NCBI GenBank assembly: GCA_026545765.1
Contig: CM048842.1
Span: forward strand, 47,067,431 to 47,131,430
Length of the DNA: 64,000 nucleotides
Source: Plantago major
Lineage: Eukaryota > Streptophyta > Magnoliopsida > Lamiales > Plantaginaceae
Direction of reading: 5' to 3'
A model generated the notes under the pieces. The model was not told the origin of the DNA, did no database searches, and was given only the letters and a program-made list of their open reading frames with translations. Of this stretch, positions 54,640-64,000 are shown one piece after another. Positions within the stretch are counted from its first letter, which is position 1, and every line of letters starts with the position of its first letter. The translations under genes were made by a program, and so were the position numbers.

Positions 54640-56330
54640 TGGGTGCTGACTAAACTTGGACATGAAAGCCTCCATCTGCAACTGAAGCTGCTCGTTCATC
54701 TCCTCCCTCAGATGTGTATTGCGCCGCTCCATCTCCTCTGCTAGTCTGGCAACATGTTCAGAAACGAGGCGCACTGACTTGAGACTGAGCACATGTGAAA
54801 CCTGCTATCTAAGCTGCTAGGATGTTGAAGAGGAGCCAGGACTAGCCAACGTATAAACTGAGGCTCCCGAGTCCATATATTCGGCCTTTGTTGTTCGGTT
54901 GGTTGACCTCCAAGAAGATTTTGTCAACTTGTTCAGTTGACAGCACGTCACCCGTTTCCTCCTCCTCCCTCTGTACCCGAGCATCAATCTCGACTGAAGC
55001 TTAGTAAATTGCAGTTATGATAATCAGTTACTGTTTTTATAAAACAACTTGTAGTGTACAAATATGAACTTTAACCAGCATAAACATACCGCAATAGACT
55101 CGGCCCTGCAGTCAGTACATTTGTCGTCCCTAAGCTTGGCCTTTTTGAAGATGTCAAACTTGGATTTCACCTCCCCCTTTGCCAACTGAACAACATATAT
55201 ATGCAACATTTATCATCTCACAAGTTATAAATACACGTACATGCTAAATTGACAACAAACATATATACATATACACTTACGTACCGATTTATAATGATCA
55301 GTGATAGTAGATCGCCTACCAAGGTGGTGAACGACCTTCCTGCTCCCTCAGACTGAGACATCCGGTTCTCTTTGTTGATGACGGCATTATTTTGGACATC
55401 AGTTCGTCTCCAGTATGCCTCCCAAAGGGCCCACTCCTCTGGATCAACCTGTTGAGGCCTTGGAAGTCTCCGCTCCCAAATTCTTTTCCAAGTACTAACC
55501 ATATCCCTGTATTGAGTAGACCCCACTGTCTCGTAAACACGCCATATCTCGGGGAGCAACCTGTTGGGAATGTAGTACGACTTCTACATTCCCAATTTCA
55601 AACAACATTCAAATTTTATAGGTATCCGTCTACATCAATTTAATAAGATAAAACAACATAACATAAATGGTGACTAACATATCACCCCAAACAAAGTGGC
55701 TAACATATCACTCACGTATAGTGGCTAACATACCACTCACATTGTCCTAAATTTTACTAACACAACGGTGACTAACATATCACCCAAATAAAGTGGCTAA
55801 CATACCACTCACATACAGTGGCTAACATACCACTCACATATTAAAACAACAAGTATAATAACAAGTAATTAAATGAATGTCACATTTTAACTTACCCGCA
55901 ACTCATCGAAGTACTCGGCTCTCATCCAGTTCGATATCCTAGACCAACACTCACCACCGTGCCCCGGTGGCTCCCTCTTGGTCCTAATGATGTCACCGAT
56001 TTTTGCAGCTATGTTATTCGGCCATAACCTGTTGTCAAAGTGTAAGATACAAGAAACAAATATTAATTAGTTTTGTACAACAATTTATACTTGTCAACTA
56101 TCATAAGTTATGTGCTACATATATAAAAAGAATGTATAATACTTACGTCTTTGGGACCCATAGGAAAATCATGCAACCCGTCCCATATAGCGTCGAGATT
56201 ACGGGATCCCACGCGAGGTAGTGACAGTCATCATCCTCATAGGTAGAGCCCCTGCTCGAACCTAGTGGGGACTCAACAATCCGAGACGGTGTGCTCTGAC
56301 TACCAGAGCCCTCCCCCTCCTCGGACGATG
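54640..56330 (-). pseudogene. En/Spm Ptta (TNP1-like) protein remnant, multi-exon
   Basis: Minus-strand segments: 56330-56150 (GSGSQSTPSRIVESPLGSS, donor gtaagt), 56030-55893 (LWPNNIAAKIGDII, HGGECWSRISNWM), 55560-55305 (EIWRVYETVGSTQYRDM, WALWEAYWRRTDVQNNA, NRMSQSEGAGRSFT), 55195-55090 (GEVKSKFDIFKKAKLRDDKC), 55010-54840 (VDARVQREEEETGDVL, NNKGRIYGLGS), then a degraded helical tail. The order and motifs are those of plant CACTA Ptta/En/Spm proteins that bind subterminal repeats. A stop follows SLSLYVG (about 54845). Exon borders are approximate. Confidence 0.78.
55664..55838. repeat. Short tandem repeats in a CACTA intron
   Basis: About seven copies of a 20-28 bp unit GTGGCTAACATACCACTCAC or GTGACTAACATATCACCC, each itself partly palindromic (GTGG...CCAC). 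Confidence 0.9.
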
Positions 56331-56632
56331 TCCCCGCCCCTGCACTACCCTGCTGCTCATTGAATAATTATATATAACCTGACACGTTTGAATTGATTAG
56401 ATCGAGGTGTGTCATTTATACTATAAGTTATAAATAAATTTCACAATAATTTAGTCAATTGCACTATCCAAAGCTTGAAAACACATCAACGTCCTTACAT
56501 ACTATAAGTTATACGAGCTAGCTTCAATTTGAGCATAATTAATGTTAGGTTTCATATATCAACTACTAATTACTAGTTATACAAGCCGAAAGACAAAACG
56601 GATAAAACTCTTCATTCTCTTGCAGCCCCCTC

Positions 56633-57028
56633 TCACCACTTGTGACGCTCCCTACCACAGAACTTGCATTCCATCAGATCTACATCCTCCTCCCAATACA
56701 CCATGCACATGTTAAACCAAAAAAAGTACTCAATAGGCATCTGACCCCGCCTCTCCCTCCATTGGAGGTATGCCATGGACGGTGCTTCCTCACCATGATG
56801 AATCCATACATGATACTTAGGCATGAATCCATTACGTCTCAAGTGCTCGAATATCGCTGTAGGAGTCATAAAACGCTTGTTTCTGCAGGTTTTCAATGTG
56901 CAATGACACTTTATCAACCCCCATTTACACAAGCCGAACGTCCCATCGTAAACGCGATGAAACCTTGAACCCCTTTTACAAAACTCCTACAAATTCTGCC
57001 ATTTACCGCCGTACGATCGTACATCCAT
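56633..57028 (-). pseudogene. Transposase-associated domain (CACTA tnpD N-terminus)
   Basis: Starts MDVRSYGGKWQNL, then TAG in frame, then a Cys-rich region: LIKCHCTLKTCRNKRFMTP, IFEHLRRNGFMPKYHVWIHH, GEEA. This is the transposase-associated domain that precedes TNP2-type transposases. The stop at codon 14 and the missing core show it is dead. Confidence 0.82.
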
Positions 57029-58788
57029 GAACGGTCGGAATTCATTAGATACTTTTTTAACCTGACACGTTTCAAATGATTAGATCGATTCCAATTCTGC
57101 CGAGATTAATTGTTAATTAATTAGAATACGTTTCTTATAATTTCATGATTAATTATTAAGTATTCGATATGTTACAAAATTTCCCACGTATTTTAACCAT
57201 TTCAACCCTTTACTACGAGTTATAAATTATAAGTTACATGTTGTAGCAAGTAAAGTCGCTCAAATAATAATTTTATTAATCTTGATAAAAGCGGGTACAA
57301 TCTCTAGTCTAATCCTCTGATTCTAGTCTCTAAAGCGGCGAACTTGGATCTTCAAATTCTTCGTTTTAGGATTTACGACTTCAAAGTCGATTGACGTCGA
57401 TCGAGGCTTCCGACGATCTCGGATCGAATTATGAACTGGGAGTGTTTGATCGCGATGGCGAACTTCTTGAGGATTTGATGAACTCTCTGAAGGCGCTTCT
57501 AGATCGTCGAATTTGGCCTTTGATCTTCTTTAGAGGAAGTTTGGCGGCGAAAGCGTTCTCGAGGGCTTTTGAGCTTGATCTTGGATCTAACGATGGTCTT
57601 GGCTTAGATTTGGTGATGAACTTCAAGAGCGTTTGCTCGAGTTTACGTCGAGTTCTCGGTTGATCTTCTCTTTGCGTAGTTGATCTTCGATAACGTTTCT
57701 CCAAGTGCGTTGAGGCTTCTTCTTGGATCAAACGGTGACTACTCCTGGATTTGTTGATGAACTTCTTGAATACTTGCTAGAACTTTGATGCTGATCTTGA
57801 GAAGACTTGTGATTCTTGCTCTTGTTCTTGCTTGCTCTTGCTTGTTGCTTGCCTTCTTTCTGCTCCTCTTCTTCTTATGCTACTCTTGATTGTTGCTTGG
57901 TGTGTAGAGAATGAATGAAGGGGGTCCTCTATTATATGATTTGAAAGAGCGTAAAAGAGCGTATTCGCAAATATAGGGCCATTCTTCATTCAATTCCATC
58001 TTATTCATGGTACTGGTCCAGTCAATGTAAATTTATTTACATGTAGGCGATTTATCGCGTGGCGATTCATGATTCTTTCGCGTTGGTAAAATGCGACGTA
58101 ATTTGATTTAAATTATATATATTAGAAAATAATCTGTGATTTTATTTTAGAATTTAATTTAGTAAAATTAAAATCTTTAGAAAATTGTATTTTGTTTTCT
58201 AATATATATTTTTAAATGTCGTTTATAGTAGGCAATTTCGTTCGTCTACAAATCTTCTCATGACTTGTTCATGAGTAGCGTCTTTTGAGATCGTTTTGAA
58301 ATGAGCGAGTTGCGACTCTTAATCAAGCGTGTCAGCGACTTCTTTACTTGAACGATCCTTTTTAATCTGCTGTGATCAAACCGTCTTTGCTCATGTGGAT
58401 TTTATATCCTACTTTGGGCTTGCTTTTAAATAATAAGCTTCTCCACGTTTACATCTTCTCAATTTCGATTTGCTAATCGAACTCTTCCAAATAATAATTT
58501 TCCGTCTTTTTTTTTTTTTTTTTAATCAAGACTCCAAGCTGAGCACGAATATCGATCCTCAATTGGCCTAATTTCTAACTGTATTTTGTATACATATGAA
58601 CAATCGCCTGAATCTTCTTCTTTTCCAACTAGAGTTCCAACTTGATACTAACTCAAACTCTATCAAATTTTCGACTTTAATCAGGACTCAAATTCTATTT
58701 TTCACAATTATATAAGGACCTGGACCCAACCAATCAACCCACAACATTCACGAAGAACAACCAACAGGAAGAGGAGCAGGAGCAGAAA
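57029..58788. other. Non-coding sequence, possibly a Gypsy LTR
   Basis: No domain-bearing frame. The stretch 57300-57860 is rich in TTGATCTT, CTTCTTGA and GCTCTTGCTTG words, resembling the transcribed leader of many plant Gypsy LTRs, and it sits where the 3' LTR of a minus-strand element with pol at 63-64 kb would fall. Only one copy lies in the window, so this is inference. A direct repeat TTTTAACCTGACACGTTT occurs at about 57056 and, in part, at 56376. Confidence 0.3.
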
Positions 58789-58979
58789 CTAGAAGCCAGC
58801 AACCAGAGGCAGAATTTTACCTTTTCCGATCCAAATCCGGTGAGTTCCAATCCTCTTCAAATTTATCCAATCCAGGACAGAGGGAGAGAAAGAGGGAGGC
58901 GGCAAGGAGGAGGGCAGCGTGAAGGAGGCGGAGCTGGTGTGAACTGGAGCGGCGAATGAGGAGGAGCGGCGTGAAGGAG

Positions 58980-59180
58980 ACGGAGCTGGTGTGAAGGAGC
59001 GGCGAAGGAGGAGCTCGATTTGGGTGGAGCAGTGGAGTGGCGGAGCAGGTGGGTGCTGGAGTGGCGGAGCAGGTGGGTGTTGGAGTGGCGAAGGAGGAGC
59101 TCGATTTGGGTGGAGCAGTGGAGTGGCGGAGCAGGTGGGTGCTGGAGTGGCGGAGCAGGTGGCGGCTTGATTTGGGTGGG
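58980..59180. repeat. GC-rich minisatellite (GGAGCAGGTGGGTG type)
   Basis: A block of about 94 bp (GAAGGAGGAGCTCGATTTGG, GTGGAGCAGTGGAGTGGCGG, AGCAGGTGGGTGCTGGAG) occurs at about 58995 and 59090, built from shorter GGAGTGGCGGAGCAGGTGGG units. The proline-rich minus-strand frame and Trp-rich plus-strand frame here are products of the repeat. Confidence 0.85.
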
Positions 59181-59579
59181 GCAGGTCGGAGAAGCTGGGT
59201 GTAGAGAGGAGTAACGGCGAAGGCAGGTGGTGGGGTGAGGAGCTGCTGTGAAGGAGGTGGAGCAGGTGGAAGGCAGGAAAGGCAGAGGCGCGGCGAAGGA
59301 GGAGGAATGGTTGAGGCGCCATTGATGAGGGAGCAGGAGAAGAAACGAGAGGGATGATTGGAAGAAGGAGAATTGATTTTGTCTTTTTTCTTCTTCTTCT
59401 TTCTCTCCCCTTTTTATTCTTTCCTTTTCTTTTATTGTTTTGATTTTTCTTTTTGACTTCTTTTTGTTTTATCCTCCATACTTCTTGTTTTCTTTTATTT
59501 GCCCCTCGCCTTTTTATTCTGCTCTCTTTCTTAGCATTTCTTGATCTAGCTTTGCTTTTCGTATCTCTATAGGAGCAAC

Positions 59580-62455
59580 CATGGTGTTTTTAGAAAATCA
59601 TTTGCTACTCATGGTGAATTCCTCGCCATATCAAAAGATGAAAACGAATTTGTCGGGGAAGCAACGATGGTACCAGTTGGAAGGCCTCTAATCGGGCGTT
59701 ACGCAAGACGATGGCCGTCTTTGTCGAATTTCTTGCGGATGAGCAATTGGACGCGAGATTACATTGATGCATCGGGAAAACACACCAAGGCACAAGTACT
59801 TTTGAACAAGCATCATAAGAGGACCTACATGACTCGAACTTTAGGTATGATAATACGGAGGGGAAGACGACTTTGAGCAATGAGGCATTTTCCTTCAATG
59901 GGGGCTTCCATTACTTTAAAGGCTATTGGGAGTGGACAAAAGACATTTTGAGTCGTTGCCAATCTATGTTACGTAGTGCACGGATTTATAAAGCGGTCAC
60001 CGCGTCACTTTTCACCTATGATTTTGAGGCGAACATTATGAAGGCGTTCTGCGAGGCTTGGTCTTCGGCGACAAATACACTTCACACATCGGCTGGGGAA
60101 GTTTGTATCTCCTTTTGGGATTTATCACGACTTGCCGGGTTACCTATATTGGGCAATTTGTATGATGAAGTAAATCCCGACGCGGTGGAGATCACTGGCT
60201 TCGATGAGAAGAATGATTTGTATCTTCCGCGATCTTGCAGATATTTATACTATGCTTTTCATATATTGACGGTGGATGTTAAAGATGGGTGTGACATACA
60301 TTAGTCTTGAGCGGTGGATCCACTTTTGGTGTAGCAAAAGGTGAAGTACTCTAAACCACCCGTCTTGTGAAAGCGAAGTAGAATCCCTAAAGACACTCAT
60401 GTATTGGAGATTTTGGAGCTCATAGTGAATGGAACTCCACAGAGGAAGCACTTTTCGAGAAGCTTGAGGTCAAAAGAGGGTTAAAGACGGAGGTTTATTT
60501 AGCTGCATACCTTTCTTGTTGGTTGTGCGCCTTTGTCCTGCCAGTGAAGAATGTCGGCATGATACGTCTGAGTACTTTCAAGATGGCTTGCCATATAGCA
60601 AGTGGAAAATCCGTGTCTTTGGCAATTCCGGTGCTAGCCTCGATTTATAGAGGTCTTAGTCATATTGCAGATTCTCCTCACCCGTCACGTTCGACTACTT
60701 GGTTTCGACTCACTTTGTTTATAGTTGGGTGGCCCATTATTTTCAAACACACCATTTAGTGGCTCGACCTTCTAGAAGTCCTGACATGGCATCATTTTCC
60801 GGTGAGAATTTTGCGAAACCATTTTCTCCTAGGGATGCACGCTCAAGAATCCACAAGGGTATTTCTGTCAGTTGGAATTGCCTTATTGGTTTGAGACAGA
60901 ACTACAGGTTTGTTGATAACGCTCTTGCTTCGGATTATGAGTGTGAATACTTTGACAGCATTCGATCTTCTTATCTTACATTGCGGGATGGCGATCGTTT
61001 CATCGTCGAGGCTTATTCTCCACATCGATTCAGCCGTCAGTTCGGTTATTATCAAGACGTCCCAAGTGAACTTGAACGAGTGATTCATAGTGTTGACTTA
61101 GATGAGGGTCTATCACTTTGGAGGATGAGTACATATTCCAGGTCTTTTGACAAGGCGTGGTTTCCTGGAGCTTCCATTTCAGTGAAGCACGATCATACCG
61201 ACGAGTATTTGCGTTGGTGGATAAAGTTTGATGGGGACTTTCTTGAAAGAAATATTGGTCGTTTGGCGCCTAAGAAGAGTGTTGAGCCTGCCCGCGTAGA
61301 TGTTGCGCCTGTTCATGTTCCCGAAGCTTCTAGAGGTACATCTCTTATTCCTGTTTATTGCACCTTTCTCTTCTTATTCTTCCTGTTCTAATCGCCACTC
61401 TTCTTTATTAGGTAAAAAGAATACTCTTTCTGACATATATGAGAGTGCTAGTTGTGGTAATTCTGACCGTCATTGGAAGAGACAAAAGGGAGAAAGGGCT
61501 TCTAAGCCAATATATGTGGAAACGTGTGTGGATGCTTCAAGCAGTCCAACATCTTTGGTAGGATTTGTTGGAGAGGTAATGACTTCAAGTGGTCTTACTT
61601 TCCGCTTCTTCTTGCAACAATGTGCTTTTTATTTATTAATTTGGTGTTCTTCTTTGCAACAGTTGGAGAATGATATCATACTGAACTCTGTCAATGCTGA
61701 TCATGAGCCCGAAGCTGTGTTAGATCCTGAGATAATCATTCCTCCACAACTTGCTTCTTCTGTCGAGATCACACCGGTTGTGGTAGAGAGTCAAGGGGAA
61801 TCCTCTCATTCAACAACTCCTTTACCTATTGTCCCTTGTCGTCCTGCTGCCTCTGTTTTTCATGGAGAAATATTTGTGGACAAATGGGAGAGACAATGCC
61901 TTCAAATGCTGTGGTCCGGACTTAGCACCAAGATCACTAGTACTCCTTTGGACATGATGTCAAGCCTTAAGGACGAGATTCCTGTTGTTTTGAAGAGGTT
62001 GGAGGACTTTAAGTGTGATGATATTCCTCCATTGAAAGCTTTGCTTGAAGCTTTCTTTGAGAAAGTTGAGAGGTTCGACTCTGCGAGGTCTACTATTGCT
62101 GACATGCCTTCTAATGAATCACTTGCCCAAAGTATCACGGAGTCTGGAACCCGTCTTGAGGAAGCTAAGGCGAATATGGCCAATGGATCTAAAGAAGTTA
62201 AAGCCATAAGGAAGAAGCTTAAATCTTTGAAAAGGAGTATGAGATCTAGAGCAGGAGGTCAAGGTCAAGGCATCCCTTAAGGCCATGAAAACAAGTATTC
62301 TTGAGATGGAAGGAGAAATTCTGAGTTGAATAACACCTACTGCACGTGTATGAAGCAGGAAGAATTTGGACACTCTAAGGGCTGAGTTGGAGACTGCTCA
62401 CGAAGAATTGAAGAACTTGAAGCCTTTCTAGAGATAGATATTTGCCCTTTTGTTG
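59580..62455 (+). pseudogene. Plant mobile domain (PMD) protein gene of TE type
   Basis: Sections in order: 59610-59870 (GRPLIGRYARRWPSLSNFLR, NWTRDYIDASGK), shift near 59850, 59873-60304 (AFSFNGGFHYFKGYWEWTKD, AFCEAWSSATNTLHTSAGEV, WDLSRLAGLPI), TAG at 60302 and further damage, 60500-60745 (AAYLSCWLCAFVLPV, IRLSTFKMACHIASGK), 60699-61391 (VAHYFQTHHLVARPS, DARSRIHKGIS, YLRWWIKFDGDFLERNI), a probable intron near 61335-61411 and another near 61575-61660 (each beginning gt and ending ag), and 61661-62280 with a helical, charged C terminus (ALLEAFFEKVERFDSARST, SKEVKAIRKKLKSLKRSM). This is the PMD architecture common in TEs. It runs opposite to the Gypsy pol fragment at 63-64 kb. The C-terminal 500 residues are fairly intact; the N-terminal part is not. 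Confidence 0.82.
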
Positions 62456-62886
62456 CTTTTCTTCCTAGAGATAGATGTTCGTCTTTTGTCTACTTTTCGC
62501 TTTCATTCTTGTAGCAAACATTAGTATCTCTTGAGATTAATATTAAAGACAACCTTTTCCTTCTTGTCATATGACTTTCACATGCTTTTGTATAAAGTAT
62601 CATGTTGCTTTGGATAAACAAACATATAACATTAACACTTATGACTGGACTTAGAATATACTAAGTTGCCTACGTACCTCCATAGGGAGGATCAAGTCAA
62701 AACGTAGTTCAAAGAGACTTTATGATTGGAAGGGGGTGCGTGCGATTTATACTCATGCGGGCCAAGAGTATCTATTACTTAGCCACCTTAGACGAGGTGA
62801 GGCGAGTTAACAGTTTAGCCACATGTCATGCCATTGGTGGTCACCGTTCACAGTTTATGCTCATGCAGGTCAGGAGCTTTCTAATC
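62456..62886. other. Spacer downstream of the PMD gene
   Basis: Contains a block AAGTTGCCTACGTACC ... GATCAAGTCAAAACGTAG (about 62661-62711) of a type that recurs in plant Gypsy internal or LTR sequences. No gene. Confidence 0.45.
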
Positions 62887-63092
62887 TAAGCACCCCTGCT
62901 TTGTTTTGAGGGCTCCTGCGATTTGTTTTTTTTTAACTAGTCTAAGCACCCCTGCTTTGTTTTGAGGGCTCCTGCGATTTTTTTTTTTTTTTTTAGCTAG
63001 TCTAAGCACCCCTGCTTTGTTTGAGGCTCTGCTTTTTTTTTTTAACTAGTCTAAGCACCCTGCTTTGTTTTGAGGCTTCGCATTTTTTTAAT
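62887..63092. repeat. About 55-60 bp tandem repeat, four copies
   Basis: Unit CTAAGCACCCCTGCTTTGTT, TTGAGGGCTCCTGCGAT, a T-tract of variable length and AACTAG. Copies start near 62887, 62942, 63003 and 63050; later copies have small deletions. T-tract length varies from 8 to 16. Confidence 0.92.
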
Positions 63093-64000
63093 CCTACATC
63101 TAATGATGCTTCAGAATTCACCGATGGCATGGTTAATTCTTTGTGCACCCTTGCACCTTCCTCGGCAGCTATAGTCTTGTGGTGATGTGGTATGATGGCC
63201 TTGAACTTCTTGCCATCTTCTTCAATGTCTTGTATTTTCACATGAATTATCGCCTCCCACGTAGTCTTGAGGGTTTCATCACAAGAGACTTCGGCATCTT
63301 CAGTGTGAACCGTATGTGATCTTATCAAGCTTTGCGATCATCCTGCGGTACATGACTCGCCGGTTCCCTTTATGCCTTTTACTTTTGCCGATCCCAACCT
63401 TTGGTGGACAGGCTTTCTAATTTGTCTCAATCTTTGGTGCACAGGTCTTCTCATTGGTCCAAACCTTTGGTGTACAGGTCTTCTCATTGGTCCCAACCTT
63501 TAGTGCACAGGTCTTCTCATTGGTCCCAACCTTTGGCCCACCGGCTTGCTTGTTGAGCCCAACCTATCAAAGACGGATGCATGTGACAATCTATCTCCCT
63601 GTTGATTTGGATCATCCTCATTTGAACATTCCTCACACTCATCAGTGTAGTTGCATGTCGCTCGGTTTATGATGATGCGGATAGGTTTAGATTGTTGAAA
63701 ACCAAGACCTTCTCGAGTTTTTCCACCCCTTTGTGAGCTAGCGGATCCTGATATATTTGCTTTAAGAGGAGGACCATTCTCAGAATTGTACCCTGCCTTC
63801 ACTAGAAGCTTAAAGGCCTTAGGTCCAAAATGATCGTCTTTTACCTCATGTAGCGAGGTCTCATGTTCTGCCAAACCTCCTTGAACTGGGCGCACAAATC
63901 CCTCCAGTATTGATCGAGCAGGAGTGGAAATGTCAATCTTCGTCAAAGGTAGTGTGAGCCCTTCTAACGCATTGTTGCCAACACATGATGATTTATTCAC
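63002..64000 (-). pseudogene. Gypsy polyprotein fragment (linker between protease and RT), runs off window
   Basis: The minus-strand frame from the window edge to 63500 reads HETSLHEVKDDHFGPKAFKL, LVKAGYNSENGPP, REGLGFQQSKPIRIIINR, SHASVFDRLG: motifs typical of the region before the reverse transcriptase in a group of plant Gypsy polyproteins. It enters an 11-residue repeat (PMRRPVHQRLG) and stops at a TAA (63500-63502) inside one repeat. The frame at 63002-63328 (TTWEAIIHVKIQDIEEDGKK, RLVKKKKQSLKQ) continues it further on. The reverse transcriptase itself is absent; the sequence then meets the tandem repeat at 63.09 kb. Orientation is opposite to the PMD gene. Confidence 0.7.
63387..63565 (-). 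repeat. 33-bp coding minisatellite, five to six copies
   Basis: Unit AGGTCTTCTCATTGGTCCCA plus ACCTTTGGTGCAC, encoding PMRRPVHQRLG and variants (QIRKPVHQRLG, STSKPVGQRLG) on the minus strand. Period is exactly 33 bp, so frame is kept. One copy carries a CAA to TAA change. Confidence 0.9.

Larger units (their letters stand above)
54135..57028 (-). mobile_element. Degenerate CACTA (En/Spm) element, one end present
   Basis: The left end begins CACTACAAAAA (54135) and is followed by inverted GACGGAT/ATCCGTC subterminal motifs (54165-54395), the same words as in the CACTA at 49259. Coding traces on the minus strand: a transposase-associated domain (57028-56633) and a TNP1/Ptta-type protein (56330-54640). 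The TNP2-type catalytic core expected between them is absent. No matching right end (GTAGTG plus AAG) was found before 60 kb. Confidence 0.8.

Noticed and set aside
57391..57663. 90-codon plus-strand open frame as a gene
   Set aside because: Composition follows repeated TTGATCTT/CTTCTTGA words of a likely LTR leader; no domain, and the opposite strand is equally open.
58789..59322. 177-codon proline/serine-rich minus-strand protein
   Set aside because: Produced by the GC-rich minisatellite; no conserved motif and both strands are open.
1..64000. tRNA, rRNA or snoRNA genes
   Set aside because: No A/B box pair with a cloverleaf or conserved rRNA stretch was noticed by eye; a tRNAscan run would settle it.

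Overview
This window looks like nuclear DNA from a flowering plant, probably a eudicot. It is AT-rich, genes carry GT-AG introns, LTR retrotransposons, LINEs, Mutator-like elements (MULEs), CACTA, hAT-like and Helitron elements are nested in one another, and gene remnants match plant families (RAPTOR, CCCH-KH zinc finger, GUB_WAK-type receptor/RING protein, kelch-like beta-propeller, plant mobile domain). No bacterial, organellar, tRNA or rRNA gene was seen. Species cannot be read from the sequence.

Layout. 1-6.1 kb: mostly non-coding, with a nested tandem repeat (1868-2342) and a possible two-exon 85-aa gene (minus, 5042-5347). 6.1-10.1 kb: an inverted repeat abutting a broken RAPTOR copy, followed directly by a broken CCCH-KH zinc-finger copy. 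10.3-11.5 kb: copia LTR plus gag remnant. 11.9-12.5 kb: GUB_WAK remnant. 12.8-14.3 kb: the one convincingly intact host gene, a 390-aa kelch/galactose-oxidase-like protein (minus). 15.1-32.7 kb: an AT-rich tandem array split first by a 1.47-kb MULE with a 9-bp target duplication and then by a 14.3-kb Tat-type Gypsy element (minus) with dual RNase H and an antisense gene. 32.85-39.6 kb: a MULE with about 0.5-kb inverted ends, a transposase/OTU gene (minus) and a divergent plant-mobile-domain gene (plus), separated by a 17-bp minisatellite. 40.6-41.1 kb: Helitron end. 42.0-46.8 kb: L1-type LINE. 47.0-51.2 kb: an inverted second copy of the 12.3-14.2 kb segment, whose kelch gene has a 2-bp deletion and which was split by a hAT-like element that itself holds a CACTA element. 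51.6-53.5 kb: a second Helitron end, AT array, MULE end, and telomere-like repeats. 54.1-57.0 kb: a second, degenerate CACTA element. 57-64 kb: a plant-mobile-domain gene remnant (plus) facing a Gypsy pol fragment (minus).

Most genes here are TE genes and nearly all are broken by stops or frameshifts. The recurring theme is a passenger gene running antisense to TE replication genes: a gypsy-type coiled-coil protein in the 14.3-kb Gypsy, a PMD-C protein in the MULE, and a second PMD protein beside the Gypsy fragment at the right edge. Host-gene content is one likely functional kelch-like gene, its frameshifted inverted duplicate, and captured or duplicated fragments of RAPTOR, a CCCH-KH gene and a GUB_WAK gene. 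All calls rest on reading the sequence and remembered family features; no database search was run.
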